Below are positions 45,563 through 57,146 of a stretch of 64,000 nucleotides of DNA, piece after piece. The number at the start of each line of letters is the position of its first letter. Within the stretch, counting starts at the first letter, position 1. The notes under the pieces are model-generated. The model did not search any database. It was not told where the DNA came from and saw only the letters and a list, made by a program, of their open reading frames with translations. The stretch covers positions 1,748,001 to 1,812,000 of the forward strand of contig NZ_CP039691.1 of NCBI RefSeq assembly GCF_005145045.1, given 5' to 3'. Both the position numbers and the translations under genes were made by a program. This DNA comes from Agrobacterium larrymoorei. GTDB taxonomy: Bacteria; Pseudomonadota; Alphaproteobacteria; Rhizobiales; Rhizobiaceae.

Positions 45563-46546
45563 ATGCGCCGTTACCTCGAAGCCACAACAGAAACCTTTCC
45601 AGTTGCAGGCAGCTTCACCATTTCGCGCGGAAGCCGCACGGAAATTCATGTGGTAACGTGCAGCATCTCTGAAGGCGACGTGAAGGGCACAGGCGAATGC
45701 GTGCCTTATGCGCGCTACGGCGAAACCATCGAGGGCGTTATCGCCGATATCACAGCAGCCGCCGATGCCATTGCAAACGGTCTGGACAGATCGCAACTGC
45801 AACAGTTGATGAAACCGGGCGCCGCACGCAATGCCGTGGATTGCGCTCTGTGGGATCTGGAAGCAAAGCTATCGGGAAACCGTGCCGCGTCTGTTTTTCT
45901 TTCAGCGTCATCCAAACCGATCCTCACCGCCTACACAATCTCGCTTGGCGATGCGCAGACGATGGCCGCAAAAGCGGCAGAAAACGCGCATCGCCCATTG
46001 CTCAAGATCAAGACCGGGACGGAGGATGACGAGGCAAGGCTGAGGGCCCTTCGCGCGGCTGCTCCAGAGGCAAAGATCATCGTGGATGCCAATGAAGGCT
46101 GGAGCGACGACAATATAGAGCATCATCTGGCTATTGCAGCGGAGCTGGGCGTTGCGCTGATCGAGCAGCCCCTGCCCGCCGGTAAGGACGGCGTGCTTGC
46201 TAAGATAAAGAGGCCCGTCCCCATCTGCGCAGATGAAAGCGTCCACCTCACCGCCGACCTCGCATCGCTGCGAGACCGCTACGACGCCATCAACATCAAG
46301 CTCGACAAAACAGGCGGATTGACGGAAGCGCTCATCATGAAAGCCGAAGCGGAACGCCTAGGTTATACGATCATGGTGGGCTGCATGCTCGGCACGTCGC
46401 TCGCAATGGCGCCTGCCGTTCTGCTGGCGCAAGATGCGACTTTTGCAGATCTGGACGGTCCGCTGTTGCTGGCGAGAGATCGGGAGCCGGGGCTGGTTTA
46501 TGACGGATCGTGGGTGCGTCCGCCGGAGCGGGGGCTGTGGGGGTGA
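45563..46546 (+). CDS. Dipeptide epimerase (L-Ala-D/L-Glu epimerase type, enolase superfamily)
   Basis: A 327-residue enolase-superfamily enzyme of the muconate lactonising subgroup. The catalytic lysine pair is K148/K150 (LLKIKTG), the metal ligands are D175 (VDANEGW), E201 (EQPLP) and D224 (CADES), and the opposing lysine is K246 (NIKLDKTGG). The pattern fits L-Ala-D/L-Glu epimerase, which recycles peptidoglycan peptides; other dipeptides are possible. The ATG at 45563 has AAAAGG upstream. Confidence 0.9.
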   Translation: MRRYLEATTETFPVAGSFTISRGSRTEIHVVTCSISEGDVKGTGECVPYARYGETIEGVIADITAAADAIANGLDRSQLQQLMKPGAARNAVDCALWDLEAKLSGNRAASVFLSASSKPILTAYTISLGDAQTMAAKAAENAHRPLLKIKTGTEDDEARLRALRAAAPEAKIIVDANEGWSDDNIEHHLAIAAELGVALIEQPLPAGKDGVLAKIKRPVPICADESVHLTADLASLRDRYDAINIKLDKTGGLTEALIMKAEAERLGYTIMVGCMLGTSLAMAPAVLLAQDATFADLDGPLLLARDREPGLVYDGSWVRPPERGLWG

Positions 46547-46561
46547 CTGACCTTCCATCCC

Positions 46562-46705
46562 CCGTCATCCCGCACTTGATGCGGGATCCAGCCGCCTTGC
46601 GTCCGCAAGGCGAAAGGACTCTTGTATTTTCGCGAGTACCGGGACGAGCCATTTCGACTCGCAGACTCGCATCGGCTGGATTCCGGCTCAAGGCCAGAAT
46701 GACGG
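46562..46705. repeat. RIME-like mosaic palindromic element, copy 2
   Basis: Divergent terminal arms (46562-46593 and 46674-46705; CCGTCATCCCGCACTTGATGC against the inverse of its partner) flank an inner palindrome CGCCTTGCGTCCGCAAGGCG. It lies between convergent genes, directly after the epimerase stop. Confidence 0.75.
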
Positions 46706-46724
46706 AAAAAAGCAGAAAAGCCCG

Positions 46725-47555
46725 TTAAGCCGCCTCAGAACCAATCAACTTCGGAAACGCCACCGGCTCCAGCTGACGAACAGTCGGCTCTTCCACAGGC
46801 TCGCTCGTCTGCATCCAAGTGATCAGTTCGAAGCTGCCGTCCATGTTTTCAACGATGGCCGTGCAGCTTTCAACCCAGTCACCCGTGTTGATGTAGCGGA
46901 TGCCGTCGATATCCTCCATCACCGCATGGTGGATGTGGCCGCATATGACACCATCGACCTTGTTGCGACGGGCTTCGTCGGCCACCACGCGCTGGAACTC
47001 GCCGATGAAGTTGACCGCGTGCTTCACCTGAAGCTTGGCCCAGGCCGAGAACGACCAGTAAGGCAGGCCGATGCGGCGGCGCACGGCGGCGATGGCGACA
47101 TTGATGGCGATCGCTGCATCATAGGCCCAATCCCCCAGATAGGCGAGAAGACGGGCATTACGGACAACGACATCGAATTCATCGCCATGCAGCACCAGGT
47201 ATTTCTTGCCGTCAGCCGCTTCATGGATCATCCGCTCGGCCACTTCGATGCCGCCGAAATGCGTGCCGGGGAATTCCCGAAGGAATTCGTCGTGATTGCC
47301 TGGTATATAGACGATACGAGTGCCCTTGCGCGCCTTGCGCAAAAGCTTCTGCACCACATCATTGCAGCCCTGCGGCCAGTACCAGCTGCGGCGCAGGCGC
47401 CAGCCATCGATGATATCGCCAACGAGAATGATGGTGTCCGCTTCGTGATGCTTGAGGAAATCCAGCAGGAAATCCGTCTTGGCCGCCTTGGAGCCAAGAT
47501 GCACATCGGAGATGAACAGGGTTCTGAAGTGTTTGGTTTCGATTTGCCCGGCCAT
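46725..47555 (-). CDS. UDP-2,3-diacylglucosamine diphosphatase-like metallophosphatase (LpxH-like)
   Basis: A 276-residue calcineurin-type phosphoesterase. The five metal motifs are DVHLGS, GDIIDGW, GNHDEF, HGDEFD and GHIHHA. It is closest in pattern to LpxH and its paralogues, which cleave UDP-2,3-diacylglucosamine in lipid A synthesis. Many alphaproteobacteria use LpxI for that step, so this protein could be a paralogue with another substrate. ATG 47555 follows GGGGACG. It is divergent from the malic enzyme gene. Confidence 0.88.
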   Translation of the reverse strand: MAGQIETKHFRTLFISDVHLGSKAAKTDFLLDFLKHHEADTIILVGDIIDGWRLRRSWYWPQGCNDVVQKLLRKARKGTRIVYIPGNHDEFLREFPGTHFGGIEVAERMIHEAADGKKYLVLHGDEFDVVVRNARLLAYLGDWAYDAAIAINVAIAAVRRRIGLPYWSFSAWAKLQVKHAVNFIGEFQRVVADEARRNKVDGVICGHIHHAVMEDIDGIRYINTGDWVESCTAIVENMDGSFELITWMQTSEPVEEPTVRQLEPVAFPKLIGSEAA

Positions 47556-47786
47556 GGATTCGTCCCCTCGTCTCAAGAAAGGCGTTTAGAAACTTTTCAC
47601 TGCTTGCAAAACCAGACTCGTGTTTCAGCAAGATGACAAAGCGCCTTTTCGGTGACGCAAGCTTCGTTTTTCCGGTATAGCGAATGTACCGCTTTTGCAT
47701 GGCGAGAGCGAAATAAACGGCTGTACGCCTTGGCCGTTTGTTGTATGCAAAGGCCTCGAAGAAACTTGAAATAAAGCGGTGATAAG

Positions 47787-50102
47787 ATGAGTTCTCAGGA
47801 CAAGGGCAATCCACAAAACAAAAACGCCAATGCGGATCTGGAAGAACAGGCGCTTTTCTATCACCGCTATCCGCGCCCCGGTAAGCTCGAAATCCAGGCC
47901 TCCAAGCCGCTCGGAAACCAGCGCGATCTGGCGCTTGCCTATTCACCCGGCGTCGCAGCTCCTTGCCTCGCGATCCACGAAAACCCGGAGACAGCCGCCG
48001 AATATACGGCGCGCGCCAACCTCGTCGCGGTCATTTCTAACGGTACCGCCGTTCTCGGTCTCGGCAATATCGGCCCACTCGCTTCCAAGCCGGTAATGGA
48101 AGGCAAGGCCGTTCTCTTCAAGAAATTCGCCGGTATCGATGTCTTTGACATCGAAATCGACGCCCCCGGCATCAATGATATGGTGTCCACCATTTCCGCG
48201 CTCGAACCAACCTTCGGCGGCATCAACCTTGAAGATATCAAGGCGCCCGAATGTTTCGAGGTGGAGCGCCAGCTACGCGAAAAGATGAACATTCCGGTGT
48301 TCCATGACGATCAGCACGGCACAGCCATCATCGTTGCCGCTGCCGTTACCAACGCGCTGGAGCTTGCCGGAAAATCGCTTTCCAGCGTCAAGATCGTTAC
48401 CTCCGGTGCCGGTGCAGCTGCCCTCGCCTGCCTTAACTTGCTGGTGGAAATGGGCGCAAAGCGCGAGAACATCTGGGTCCATGATATTGAAGGCCTCGTC
48501 TATGATGGCCGCAATACGCTGATGGACGAGTGGAAGGAAATCTACGCGCAGAAGACGGACAAGCGCACGCTTGCCGAATCCATCGATGGCGCAGATGTTT
48601 TCCTTGGCCTGTCCGCCGCTGGCGTTCTGAAGCCTGAGCTTCTGGCGCAGATGGCCGAAAAGCCGCTCATTCTGGCGCTTGCCAACCCAACGCCTGAGAT
48701 CATGCCGGAAGTGGCCCGCGCCGCCCGCCCGGATGCGATGATCTGCACCGGTCGTTCGGACTTCCCGAACCAGGTGAACAACGTTCTCTGCTTCCCTTAT
48801 ATCTTCCGCGGTGCGCTGGATTGCGGCGCAACCAGCATCAACGAAGAAATGAAGATGGCTGCCGTTCAGGCGATTGCGGAACTGGCGCGCGAAGAAGTGT
48901 CCGAAGTCGCGGCCAGAGCCTATAGCGGCGATACCCCGGTCTTCGGCCCGAATTACCTCATCCCCTCGCCCTTCGATCCGCGCCTCATTCTGCGCATCGC
49001 GCCAGCCGTTGCCCGTGCTGCTGCGGCAAGCGGTGTGGCCGCGCGTCCGATCACGGATTTCGATGCCTATCTCGACCAGCTGAACCGCTTCGTCTGGCGC
49101 TCCGGCTTCATCATGAAGCCGATCTTCAACATGGCGAAGACGGCTGAAAAGAAGCGGATCATCTTTGCAGAAGGCGAAGACGAGCGCGTGCTGCGCGCAG
49201 CACAGGTTCTGCTGGAAGAAGGCACCGGCATCCCGATCCTCATCGGTCGTCCGCAGATCATCGAAACGCGCCTGAAGCGCTTCGGCCTGCGCATTCGCCC
49301 GCATACGGATTTTGCCGTGGTGAACCCGGAAGACGATCCGCGTTACCGTGAATATGTGGACGATTACTTCGCGCTGGTTGGCCGTGCCGGTATCAACCCG
49401 GAAGCCGCCCGTACAATCGTTCGTACCAACACCACCGTCATCGGTGCGCTTTCCGTCAAGCGCGGAGAAGCGGATGCGCTGATCTGCGGTCTGGAAGGAC
49501 GTTTCGACCGCCACCTGCGCGATGTAAACCAGATCATCGGCAAGCGCGAAGGCTCGCAGTCGTTTGCGGGCCTCAGCCTGCTCATCACGCAGCGCGGCGC
49601 GCTGTTCCTGACCGATACATTCGTCAATTACGAGCCGACCTCGGAAGAAGTTGCCGAAATGGCGATCCTTGCTGCCAAGGAAATCAAGCGCTTCGGCATC
49701 ACGCCGAAGATTGCGCTGGCCAGCCATTCGAATTTCGGCTCGCGCGATTCCGAAAGCGCTCGCAAGATGCGCCGGGCGCTTCAAATCGTGCGTAATGCCG
49801 CGCCGGAACTCGAAATCGATGGTGAAATGCAGGGTGGTTCTGCGCTGTCGGAAATTCTGCGCAAGCGCGCCATGCCGAACAGCGCGCTGTCTGGTGAAGC
49901 CAACCTTCTGGTCTTCCCGAACCTCGATGCGGCCAATATCTCGCTCGGCGTCGTTCGCACCATGACGGAAGGTCTGCATGTCGGCCCGATCCTGCTCGGT
50001 ACGGCTCTGCCCGCGCACATCCTGTCGCCCACCGTCACCTCGCGTGGCGTGGTCAACATGGCGGCGCTGGCCGTGGTGCAGGCGTCCCAGCCTTCCGAAT
50101 AA
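47787..50102 (+). CDS. maeB: Malic enzyme with C-terminal phosphotransacetylase-like domain
   Basis: A 771-residue fusion. The N-terminal malic enzyme half (about 20-430) has [14 protein letters not shown], the metal region FDIEIDAPG and [13 protein letters not shown], and the dinucleotide site [13 protein letters not shown]. The C-terminal half (about 440-765) resembles phosphotransacetylase but in this family is regulatory or structural rather than catalytic. The enzyme makes pyruvate from malate. Rhizobia have an NAD-linked (Dme) and an NADP-linked (Tme) form of this size; which one this is cannot be settled by eye, though the short N-terminus suggests the NADP type. Confidence 0.94.
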   Translation: MSSQDKGNPQNKNANADLEEQALFYHRYPRPGKLEIQASKPLGNQRDLALAYSPGVAAPCLAIHENPETAAEYTARANLVAVISNGTAVLGLGNIGPLASKPVMEGKAVLFKKFAGIDVFDIEIDAPGINDMVSTISALEPTFGGINLEDIKAPECFEVERQLREKMNIPVFHDDQHGTAIIVAAAVTNALELAGKSLSSVKIVTSGAGAAALACLNLLVEMGAKRENIWVHDIEGLVYDGRNTLMDEWKEIYAQKTDKRTLAESIDGADVFLGLSAAGVLKPELLAQMAEKPLILALANPTPEIMPEVARAARPDAMICTGRSDFPNQVNNVLCFPYIFRGALDCGATSINEEMKMAAVQAIAELAREEVSEVAARAYSGDTPVFGPNYLIPSPFDPRLILRIAPAVARAAAASGVAARPITDFDAYLDQLNRFVWRSGFIMKPIFNMAKTAEKKRIIFAEGEDERVLRAAQVLLEEGTGIPILIGRPQIIETRLKRFGLRIRPHTDFAVVNPEDDPRYREYVDDYFALVGRAGINPEAARTIVRTNTTVIGALSVKRGEADALICGLEGRFDRHLRDVNQIIGKREGSQSFAGLSLLITQRGALFLTDTFVNYEPTSEEVAEMAILAAKEIKRFGITPKIALASHSNFGSRDSESARKMRRALQIVRNAAPELEIDGEMQGGSALSEILRKRAMPNSALSGEANLLVFPNLDAANISLGVVRTMTEGLHVGPILLGTALPAHILSPTVTSRGVVNMAALAVVQASQPSE

Positions 50103-50226
50103 GCCCATCGCCGTGTTCGGCGCTTGCGTAATTTCGGATTAACGCAATTTTGAACTGGCTGTTGCCGCAATGCGGCACGGCCCTATGCTATCCTGAACTT
50201 ATAAACGCCATTCGCGTTTGTGATTA

Positions 50227-51408
50227 ATGTTCACTCAGAGGATAGAGCCGCATGTGGCAGGCTTGCAGAAACGGATCGGACCATTGACCCCGCGCCGCAG
50301 CCTAATGATCGGTTCGATAATCGCTGTTCTTCTGGCTGCGCCGATTTCCGCGCAGGCCAACAATATTTGCGATTCCCTCCGGGCCGAGCTTCGCCAGCCC
50401 AGCACCGTCATCGGCAACACGGCGCAGGTTCGCCAGTTCGCCAGTGCGCTTACGCAGCAGAATATCATCGTGCGCCGGATCAAGAACGATCTTCGCCGCT
50501 ATGGCTGCTCCTCAGGCAGTATCGTCGTTTACGGCAATCCCAATGCGCAGCTCTGCGGCGAAATCGGTGATGCACTGGCGCAGGCCGAGGCAGAGCGTGA
50601 CATGATCGCCGAAGACCGTGACCGGATGCTGGCCATGCAGCGCAACAACCAGTCGGACGATCACCGGGAAAGGATCATGGCGGCGCTGGATGCCGAAGGC
50701 TGCTTCGATGAAGGCTCCCCGGATTATGCATCCGCCGATCCTTATCGAAACCCGGAAACGCGCGGCTACACCGACCCATTCAACGACCCGAGACCAGAAG
50801 AACGGGGCGATTATTCACCGACACCGGATATGCCGATGCAGGGCGGTTTGAGAACGCTGTGCGTGCGAACCTGCGACGGCGCTTTCTTCCCGATTTCTTC
50901 CAATGCCACACCGCTGGATTTCCGCGCGCAGGCAGCGCAATGCGCGCGCATGTGTCCGGGTACCGAAACGGAACTCTTCTACCACGCCATGGAGGGACAG
51001 GAGAGTTCGGACATGGTTTCGGCAAAAACCGGCAAGCCCTACACGTCCATGCCGACGGCTTTCGCCTATCGCAATGGCTCTGCCACCAACCGGTCCTCCT
51101 CATGCAGCTGCAACATGGCCGCTTACCATGATGAAATGAAGACGCAGGAACAGCAGGCCAGCGCACCGCAATCCACGCCCTATTCCGGCATCACGCAAAT
51201 TCCATCACCGCAAGGTGACAAGGCTTCCAAGCCGCCGGAAACGAAGACGGAAGCCAAGGCGGAGCCGGTGCCTGACCGGGAATACGACCCGAAGAGCAGC
51301 CACGTCCGCGTTGTCGGGCCGCAATTCCTGCCTGAAGAGACCAGCCGGATCGATCTTAAGAATCCGGCTTTGAAAGGCACGCAGCCGCAGCAGGATCAGG
51401 CGCAGTAA
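50227..51408 (+). CDS. DUF2865 exported protein
   Basis: A protein of up to 393 residues matching DUF2865, a rhizobial family without known function. A signal peptide is visible (about residues 25-44, LMIGSIIAVLLAAPISAQA). The mature part has an N-terminal helical region with cysteines, then the family block TLCVRTCDGAFFPISSNATPLDF followed by CARMCPGTETELFYH, where paired cysteines probably form disulfides. The tail (about 305-393) is Pro/Gln/Lys-rich. The ATG at 50227 lacks a ribosome binding site, and GTG 50254 or TTG 50284 are alternatives. Its stop abuts bluB. Confidence 0.82.
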   Translation: MFTQRIEPHVAGLQKRIGPLTPRRSLMIGSIIAVLLAAPISAQANNICDSLRAELRQPSTVIGNTAQVRQFASALTQQNIIVRRIKNDLRRYGCSSGSIVVYGNPNAQLCGEIGDALAQAEAERDMIAEDRDRMLAMQRNNQSDDHRERIMAALDAEGCFDEGSPDYASADPYRNPETRGYTDPFNDPRPEERGDYSPTPDMPMQGGLRTLCVRTCDGAFFPISSNATPLDFRAQAAQCARMCPGTETELFYHAMEGQESSDMVSAKTGKPYTSMPTAFAYRNGSATNRSSSCSCNMAAYHDEMKTQEQQASAPQSTPYSGITQIPSPQGDKASKPPETKTEAKAEPVPDREYDPKSSHVRVVGPQFLPEETSRIDLKNPALKGTQPQQDQAQ

Positions 51409-51409
51409 T

Positions 51410-52370
<961 letters not shown>

Positions 52371-52412
52371 AAGCTATGGGGAAATTTACGCAATGGCGCA
52401 AGCGCCGCTGCA

Positions 52413-53243
52413 TCATTCGGCAGGGAAATACCGGACATAAGCAAACTCATCACCATACGGTGACCAGTTGGGAGAATTCATCGTGCCCTGCCCGCCGAAC
52501 AGATCGAACAGCGTTTCAACATTGCTCCCATCCGGGTCCATCAACCGCACACGCACATCGAGATCGCGAGGGTGATCGAAAACGTCGCTGTCATAGGAAA
52601 TGAAGACCACCTTGTCTCCTTTCGGAGACGGATGAGGAAACCAGTCACCATACGCACTGTCGGTGATCCGCTCTACGTCGGAGCCGTCCGGCCTGACCCG
52701 CCAAATCTGCATCTGCCCCGTGCGGCTGGAATTGAAATAGATCCACGCGCCATCCGGCGAATAATCCGGCCCGTCATTCCGGCCTTCGCCATGCGTGAGC
52801 AGCGTCTCGGTGCCGGTCTCGACATCCATGGCGTAGATATCGAAAACCTGATCGCGGATACCGCAATAGGCAAAGCTTTTGCCATCCGGCGCCCAGCCAT
52901 GCCAATAGGATGGCAGGTTTTTCGTCATCAATCGTGGAGCGCCGCCGGACGACGGCAGAAGATAAATCGCGCTTTTGCCGAACTCAACCTTATCCGAAAT
53001 CGCATAGAGCGAACCATCCGGCGAAATACCGTGATCATTGTTGCACTCGGTCGCAAAGCCGGTATCGACTTTCTCGGCTTTCGTGTCTCCATCCAGCGAC
53101 AGCCGATAAAGCAGGCCACCGCTGTTCAACAACAGATATCGCCCATCCGGCGACCAATTGGGCGCTTCGAACAGTGCACTCGTTTGCCAAACGACCCGGT
53201 TCTGGCGCGTGCGGATGTCATAGATCTCGATGGAACTGCGCAT
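52413..53243 (-). CDS. TolB-like beta-propeller (PD40 repeat) protein
   Basis: A 276-residue protein made of about six WD40-like beta-propeller (PD40) repeats, each with a PDG turn (WSPDGRYLL, ISPDGSLYA, WAPDGKSFAY, YSPDGAWIYF, PSPKGDKVVF, WSPYGDEFAY). No signal peptide or membrane segment is evident, so unlike TolB it is probably cytoplasmic. GGGAGGAAGA precedes the ATG at 53243. It follows nadE by 36 bp on the same strand. The role is not known. Confidence 0.85.
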   Translation of the reverse strand: MRSSIEIYDIRTRQNRVVWQTSALFEAPNWSPDGRYLLLNSGGLLYRLSLDGDTKAEKVDTGFATECNNDHGISPDGSLYAISDKVEFGKSAIYLLPSSGGAPRLMTKNLPSYWHGWAPDGKSFAYCGIRDQVFDIYAMDVETGTETLLTHGEGRNDGPDYSPDGAWIYFNSSRTGQMQIWRVRPDGSDVERITDSAYGDWFPHPSPKGDKVVFISYDSDVFDHPRDLDVRVRLMDPDGSNVETLFDLFGGQGTMNSPNWSPYGDEFAYVRYFPAE

Positions 53244-53279
53244 TCTTCCTCCCTGCACACGCCAGTCGAATACCCGCGA

Positions 53280-54959
53280 TCACCTGTCGCGGAAGCGATT
53301 GGTGATCGGGTAGCGCCGGTCGCGACCGAAATTCTTCTTGGTGATCTTCACGCCCGGCGCGGACTGGCGGCGCTTGTATTCCGCAAGATAAAGCAGATGC
53401 TCGATACGGTGGACCGTCGCGACATCGTGGCCGCGGGCAACGATCTCATCCACCGACATTTCCTGCTCCACGAGGCATTCCAGAATATCGTCCAGCACCG
53501 GATAAGGCGGTAGCGAATCCTGGTCGGTCTGGTTCGGACGCAGTTCTGCCGAAGGTGCCTTGGAGAGGATGTTTTCGGGAATGACCTCACCGGAAGGTCC
53601 CAAAGTATCCGGCGGCACATGCGCGTTGCGCCATCTGGAAATGGCGTAGACCTGCATCTTGTAGAGGTCTTTGATCGGATTGAAGCCGCCATTCATGTCG
53701 CCATAAAGCGTGGCGTAACCTACCGACATCTCGGACTTGTTGCCGGTCGTAACCACCATGGAGCCGAACTTGTTGGAAACGGCCATGAGGATCGTGCCGC
53801 GCGCGCGGCTCTGAAGATTTTCCTCGGTGATGCCTTCTTCCGTCCCCTCGAACAGATCGGCCAGCGCTGACATGAAACCGTCCACGGGTTCGGCAATCGG
53901 CACGATATCGTAGCGGCAACCCAGCGCCTTGGCGCAATCTGCCGCGTCTTTCAGCGATTCCTCCGAAGTATAGCGATACGGCAGCATGATGCAGCGCACA
54001 CGCTCCTCGCCCAGCGCATCCACCGCAATCGCAGCGCAGATGGCCGAATCGATACCGCCGGAAAGACCGAGCACAACGCTCTTGAAGCCGTTTTTGTTGA
54101 CGTAATCGCGGAAACCCAGAACGCAGGCGCGATAATCGGCCTCTTCCCCTTCCGGTATGTGCGAAACCGGGCCTTGCGCGCAGTGCCATCCGCGCTCTGT
54201 GCGTTTCCAGTCGGTCACGGCCAGCGTCGGTTCGAACTGGCTCATCTGGAAAGCCAATGTCTTGTCCGCATTGAAGCCGAAGCTTGCGCCATCGAAGACG
54301 AGCTCATCCTGCCCGCCAAGCTGGTTTGCGAAAATCAGTGGCAGTCCGCTTTCGATCACCTGACGCAGAGCTACCTGATGGCGAACATCGACCTTGCCGC
54401 GATAGTAGGGCGAACCATTCGGCACCAGCAGCATTTCGGCACCGGCTTCGGCAAGCGTCTCGCACACGCCGAGATCGTTCCAGATTTCTTCGCAGATCGG
54501 AATACCGATGCGAACACCCCTGAAATTATAGGGGCCTGAGATGGAGCCTTCGCTGAAAACACGCTTCTCATCGAACTCGCCGTAATTTGGCAGATCCACC
54601 TTATCGCGCAGCGCGATGATCTTGCCGCCATCCAGCAAAGCCACCGAGTTGTGACGCCCCACCTCTCCCTGTCGCGGGAACCCGATGATTACGCCCGGCC
54701 CGCCATCCACCGTGTCGGCGGCCAGATCCTCGACCGCTTTCAGGCAGGATTTGAGGAAAGCGGGTTTCAGAACCAGATCTTCCGGCGGGTAGCCGGAGAT
54801 GAAAAGTTCGGTCAGAAGAAGCAGATCGGCACCCTGAGATGCCGCGTCCGCTCTCGCCTCTCGCGCCTTGGCAAGGTTGCCTGCAACATCGCCAACGGTT
54901 GGGTTGAATTGCCCAATGGCAATCCGCAAGATCTGGGGAATGGTGTCTGCTGTGCTCAT
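53280..54959 (-). CDS. nadE: Glutamine-dependent NAD+ synthetase
   Basis: A 559-residue two-domain enzyme making NAD+ from deamido-NAD+. The N-terminal nitrilase-type glutaminase domain carries the triad E51 (LLTELF), K120 (RDKVDLPNYGEF) and C156 (PICEEIW). The C-terminal synthetase domain has the ATP pyrophosphatase loop SGGIDS (300-305). ATG 54959 gives the standard N-terminus; an upstream in-frame start adds 16 residues without family support. Confidence 0.97.
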   Translation of the reverse strand: MSTADTIPQILRIAIGQFNPTVGDVAGNLAKAREARADAASQGADLLLLTELFISGYPPEDLVLKPAFLKSCLKAVEDLAADTVDGGPGVIIGFPRQGEVGRHNSVALLDGGKIIALRDKVDLPNYGEFDEKRVFSEGSISGPYNFRGVRIGIPICEEIWNDLGVCETLAEAGAEMLLVPNGSPYYRGKVDVRHQVALRQVIESGLPLIFANQLGGQDELVFDGASFGFNADKTLAFQMSQFEPTLAVTDWKRTERGWHCAQGPVSHIPEGEEADYRACVLGFRDYVNKNGFKSVVLGLSGGIDSAICAAIAVDALGEERVRCIMLPYRYTSEESLKDAADCAKALGCRYDIVPIAEPVDGFMSALADLFEGTEEGITEENLQSRARGTILMAVSNKFGSMVVTTGNKSEMSVGYATLYGDMNGGFNPIKDLYKMQVYAISRWRNAHVPPDTLGPSGEVIPENILSKAPSAELRPNQTDQDSLPPYPVLDDILECLVEQEMSVDEIVARGHDVATVHRIEHLLYLAEYKRRQSAPGVKITKKNFGRDRRYPITNRFRDR

Positions 54960-55204
54960 GCCTTCCTCATTATAGCGCCGCGCCACGCTGCGCAACGCGC
55001 AGGACAAAAACTGTTCTGAAACAACGTCTAGTCAAGAAAATTTCGAACAAGCCAATGGCGATTATGCCGCTCACGCGATGGTTATCGTGAAGGCTTGTGA
55101 ATTTTGCCTAGTTCATGTCGCGTTCACCGCGCTTATGTGACAGTTAGATGACACATTCATGACAGGCGATTCACCGCCCGTTCCCAGACTGCCGGAGTAA
55201 TACA

Positions 55205-57139
55205 GTGACGAATTCGGTGCCCAAAACAACGGTTGCCGAAAGGATGAAGCTCGTCCTTTCAAAACCGTGGACATGGTCCCCCAACCAGCTTGCGAATGAT
55301 CTTTATCCCTTCGTCAACCTCACTCTGGCCGCCATACTGCTCATCGTCTGCATGGAATGGATTGCGCGCGGCACGCTGCATGATGTCGGCGCTTTCCTGA
55401 CCTCGCCCACCCGTCCGGGCCTGACGACCATCGCCGCCCTCGTGCTGGGGCTGATGGCGCTCGATGCGCTCTTCGGGCGTTATTATCAGTCGCTTCTGCT
55501 TGCCGTTCCGCTGTTGATAATGCCTGCATTCATCTCCAGCCAGAAGCAGCTTTATCTGTCGGATCCGCTTTATCCGTCCGATCTGCTGTTCGGCCGCCAG
55601 ATCATCCAGCTGCTTCCGGCCATGTTGAAGGCGCAGCCCTTCACGGCCCTGCTGCTTTCGCTGGTTCTCGTTGCGGCAACTGTTGGCGCTGTTTGGCTGT
55701 GGCGTTTCTGCCGCCAGCATGCGCCGATCATGTCCACGGGCTCGCGCGTGTGGCGGGTGGCGCTGGCGGTTCCGCTGCTGGCGGGTCTCGGTTCGCTGAT
55801 GGAATATTCGCATTATTCCTGGGTCAGGGACCGGCTGAACATCATTCCGATGATGTGGGATCAGAAGGAAAATTATCGCCACAACGGCTTCATCATGGCC
55901 TTTGCCTTCAACATTCCGATGGCAAACGTAAGCGCGCCGGAAGGTTACGGCGAGAACGCCATCACGGACATCTCATCCGATGGATCGGCCTATGCCGTGA
56001 ACCACAGCAAACTGCCGGATGTGATCATGATCATGAGCGAGTCGCTGTGGGATCCAACGCGCCTCAAGACTGTCTCCCTGTCGCGTGATCCGATGCCTAC
56101 GATCCGCAGCAAGCAGTCCGGCCACGTTTTTTCGCCGGAGTTCGGCGGCATGACGGCCAATGTGGAATTCGAAGCGCTAACCGGTTTCAGCAATGCTTTC
56201 CTGCCCTATGGCAGCATCCCCTATCAGCAATATATCCGCAGACCGGTACCTTCCTTGGCCACATTCTTTCGTGGCGAAGGTTACTCCGCCATTGCCATGC
56301 ATCCGTTTCAGGAGTGGTTCTGGAATCGCAAGGAAGTCTATAAGCATTTCGGCTTCGAGGAATTCCGCTCGGAAGAAAACATGCCGCCCATGGAAAAGCG
56401 CGGCACCTTCGCCTCGGATGCGTCGCTGACCAACGAAATCATCCAGACGGTGGATGCAGCGGAAAAGCCGCAGTTCCTCTTTGCCGTCACCCTGCAGGGA
56501 CACGGACCCTATGAGCCGAACCGCTACACAGAAAACAGCATCTCAGTCCGCGGCGACCTTTCCGATCATGCCCGCGATGCGCTGGCAACTTACGCGCAAG
56601 GCGTGACCGAGGCGGATGAGAGTTTCGCCCGCCTGATCGACTGGGCAAAGAACCGCGAGCGGGAAACCGTGATCGTTCTCTTTGGCGATCACCTGCCGCC
56701 GCTTGGGGCAACCTATGTCGAAAGCGGCTATATGCCGGGCATGGTCGCAACGCGCCGCGCGCCGCTGACGACGATGAAGCAGGAGCATGAAACGCCGCTC
56801 GTCGTCTGGTCGTCCAGAACGGGGTTGCAGAACCGAATCGGCACCATCAGCCCTGCGCTTCTGCCCTACCATGTGCTGAAAACCGCAGGCTTCGATGACC
56901 CCTTCTATACGGGCGTGCTCGGCAACGTGCAGAAATCCTTCTCCGTCATAGACCGCCATATGCTGATGGAACGCGATGGCTCCGCCGTGCCGGACTGGTC
57001 CATCTCTCCTGCGGCTTTGCCGACAACGCTTTCGGAGTATCGCCAACTGCAATTCGACATGATGTTCGGTAGCCAGTTCGGCAAGGAACGCTTCTTCCCC
57101 GGCTTCAGCTGGCTGCATGAGGGCGAACCATCCAGTTGA
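55205..57139 (+). CDS. LTA synthase family / sulfatase-fold phosphoglycerol transferase
   Basis: A 644-residue membrane enzyme. Five hydrophobic helices (about 33-52, 70-90, 95-112, 143-168 and 185-203) precede a periplasmic sulfatase-type domain (about 275-560). Active-site elements are MIMSESLWDPTRL, the nucleophile-containing FGGMTANVEFEALTGF, the substrate-region HPFQEWFW and VIVLFGDHLPP. In Gram-negatives such enzymes add phosphoglycerol or phosphoethanolamine to glucans or lipids; cyclic beta-glucan is a plausible acceptor in this group. The start is GTG at 55205 with GGAG ten bases upstream. Confidence 0.9.
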   Translation: MTNSVPKTTVAERMKLVLSKPWTWSPNQLANDLYPFVNLTLAAILLIVCMEWIARGTLHDVGAFLTSPTRPGLTTIAALVLGLMALDALFGRYYQSLLLAVPLLIMPAFISSQKQLYLSDPLYPSDLLFGRQIIQLLPAMLKAQPFTALLLSLVLVAATVGAVWLWRFCRQHAPIMSTGSRVWRVALAVPLLAGLGSLMEYSHYSWVRDRLNIIPMMWDQKENYRHNGFIMAFAFNIPMANVSAPEGYGENAITDISSDGSAYAVNHSKLPDVIMIMSESLWDPTRLKTVSLSRDPMPTIRSKQSGHVFSPEFGGMTANVEFEALTGFSNAFLPYGSIPYQQYIRRPVPSLATFFRGEGYSAIAMHPFQEWFWNRKEVYKHFGFEEFRSEENMPPMEKRGTFASDASLTNEIIQTVDAAEKPQFLFAVTLQGHGPYEPNRYTENSISVRGDLSDHARDALATYAQGVTEADESFARLIDWAKNRERETVIVLFGDHLPPLGATYVESGYMPGMVATRRAPLTTMKQEHETPLVVWSSRTGLQNRIGTISPALLPYHVLKTAGFDDPFYTGVLGNVQKSFSVIDRHMLMERDGSAVPDWSISPAALPTTLSEYRQLQFDMMFGSQFGKERFFPGFSWLHEGEPSS

Positions 57140-57146
57140 AGAAATG

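Noticed and set aside
48273..50108. A 611-codon open frame antisense to the malic enzyme
   Set aside because: Arg/His-rich composition without domains; a shadow of maeB.
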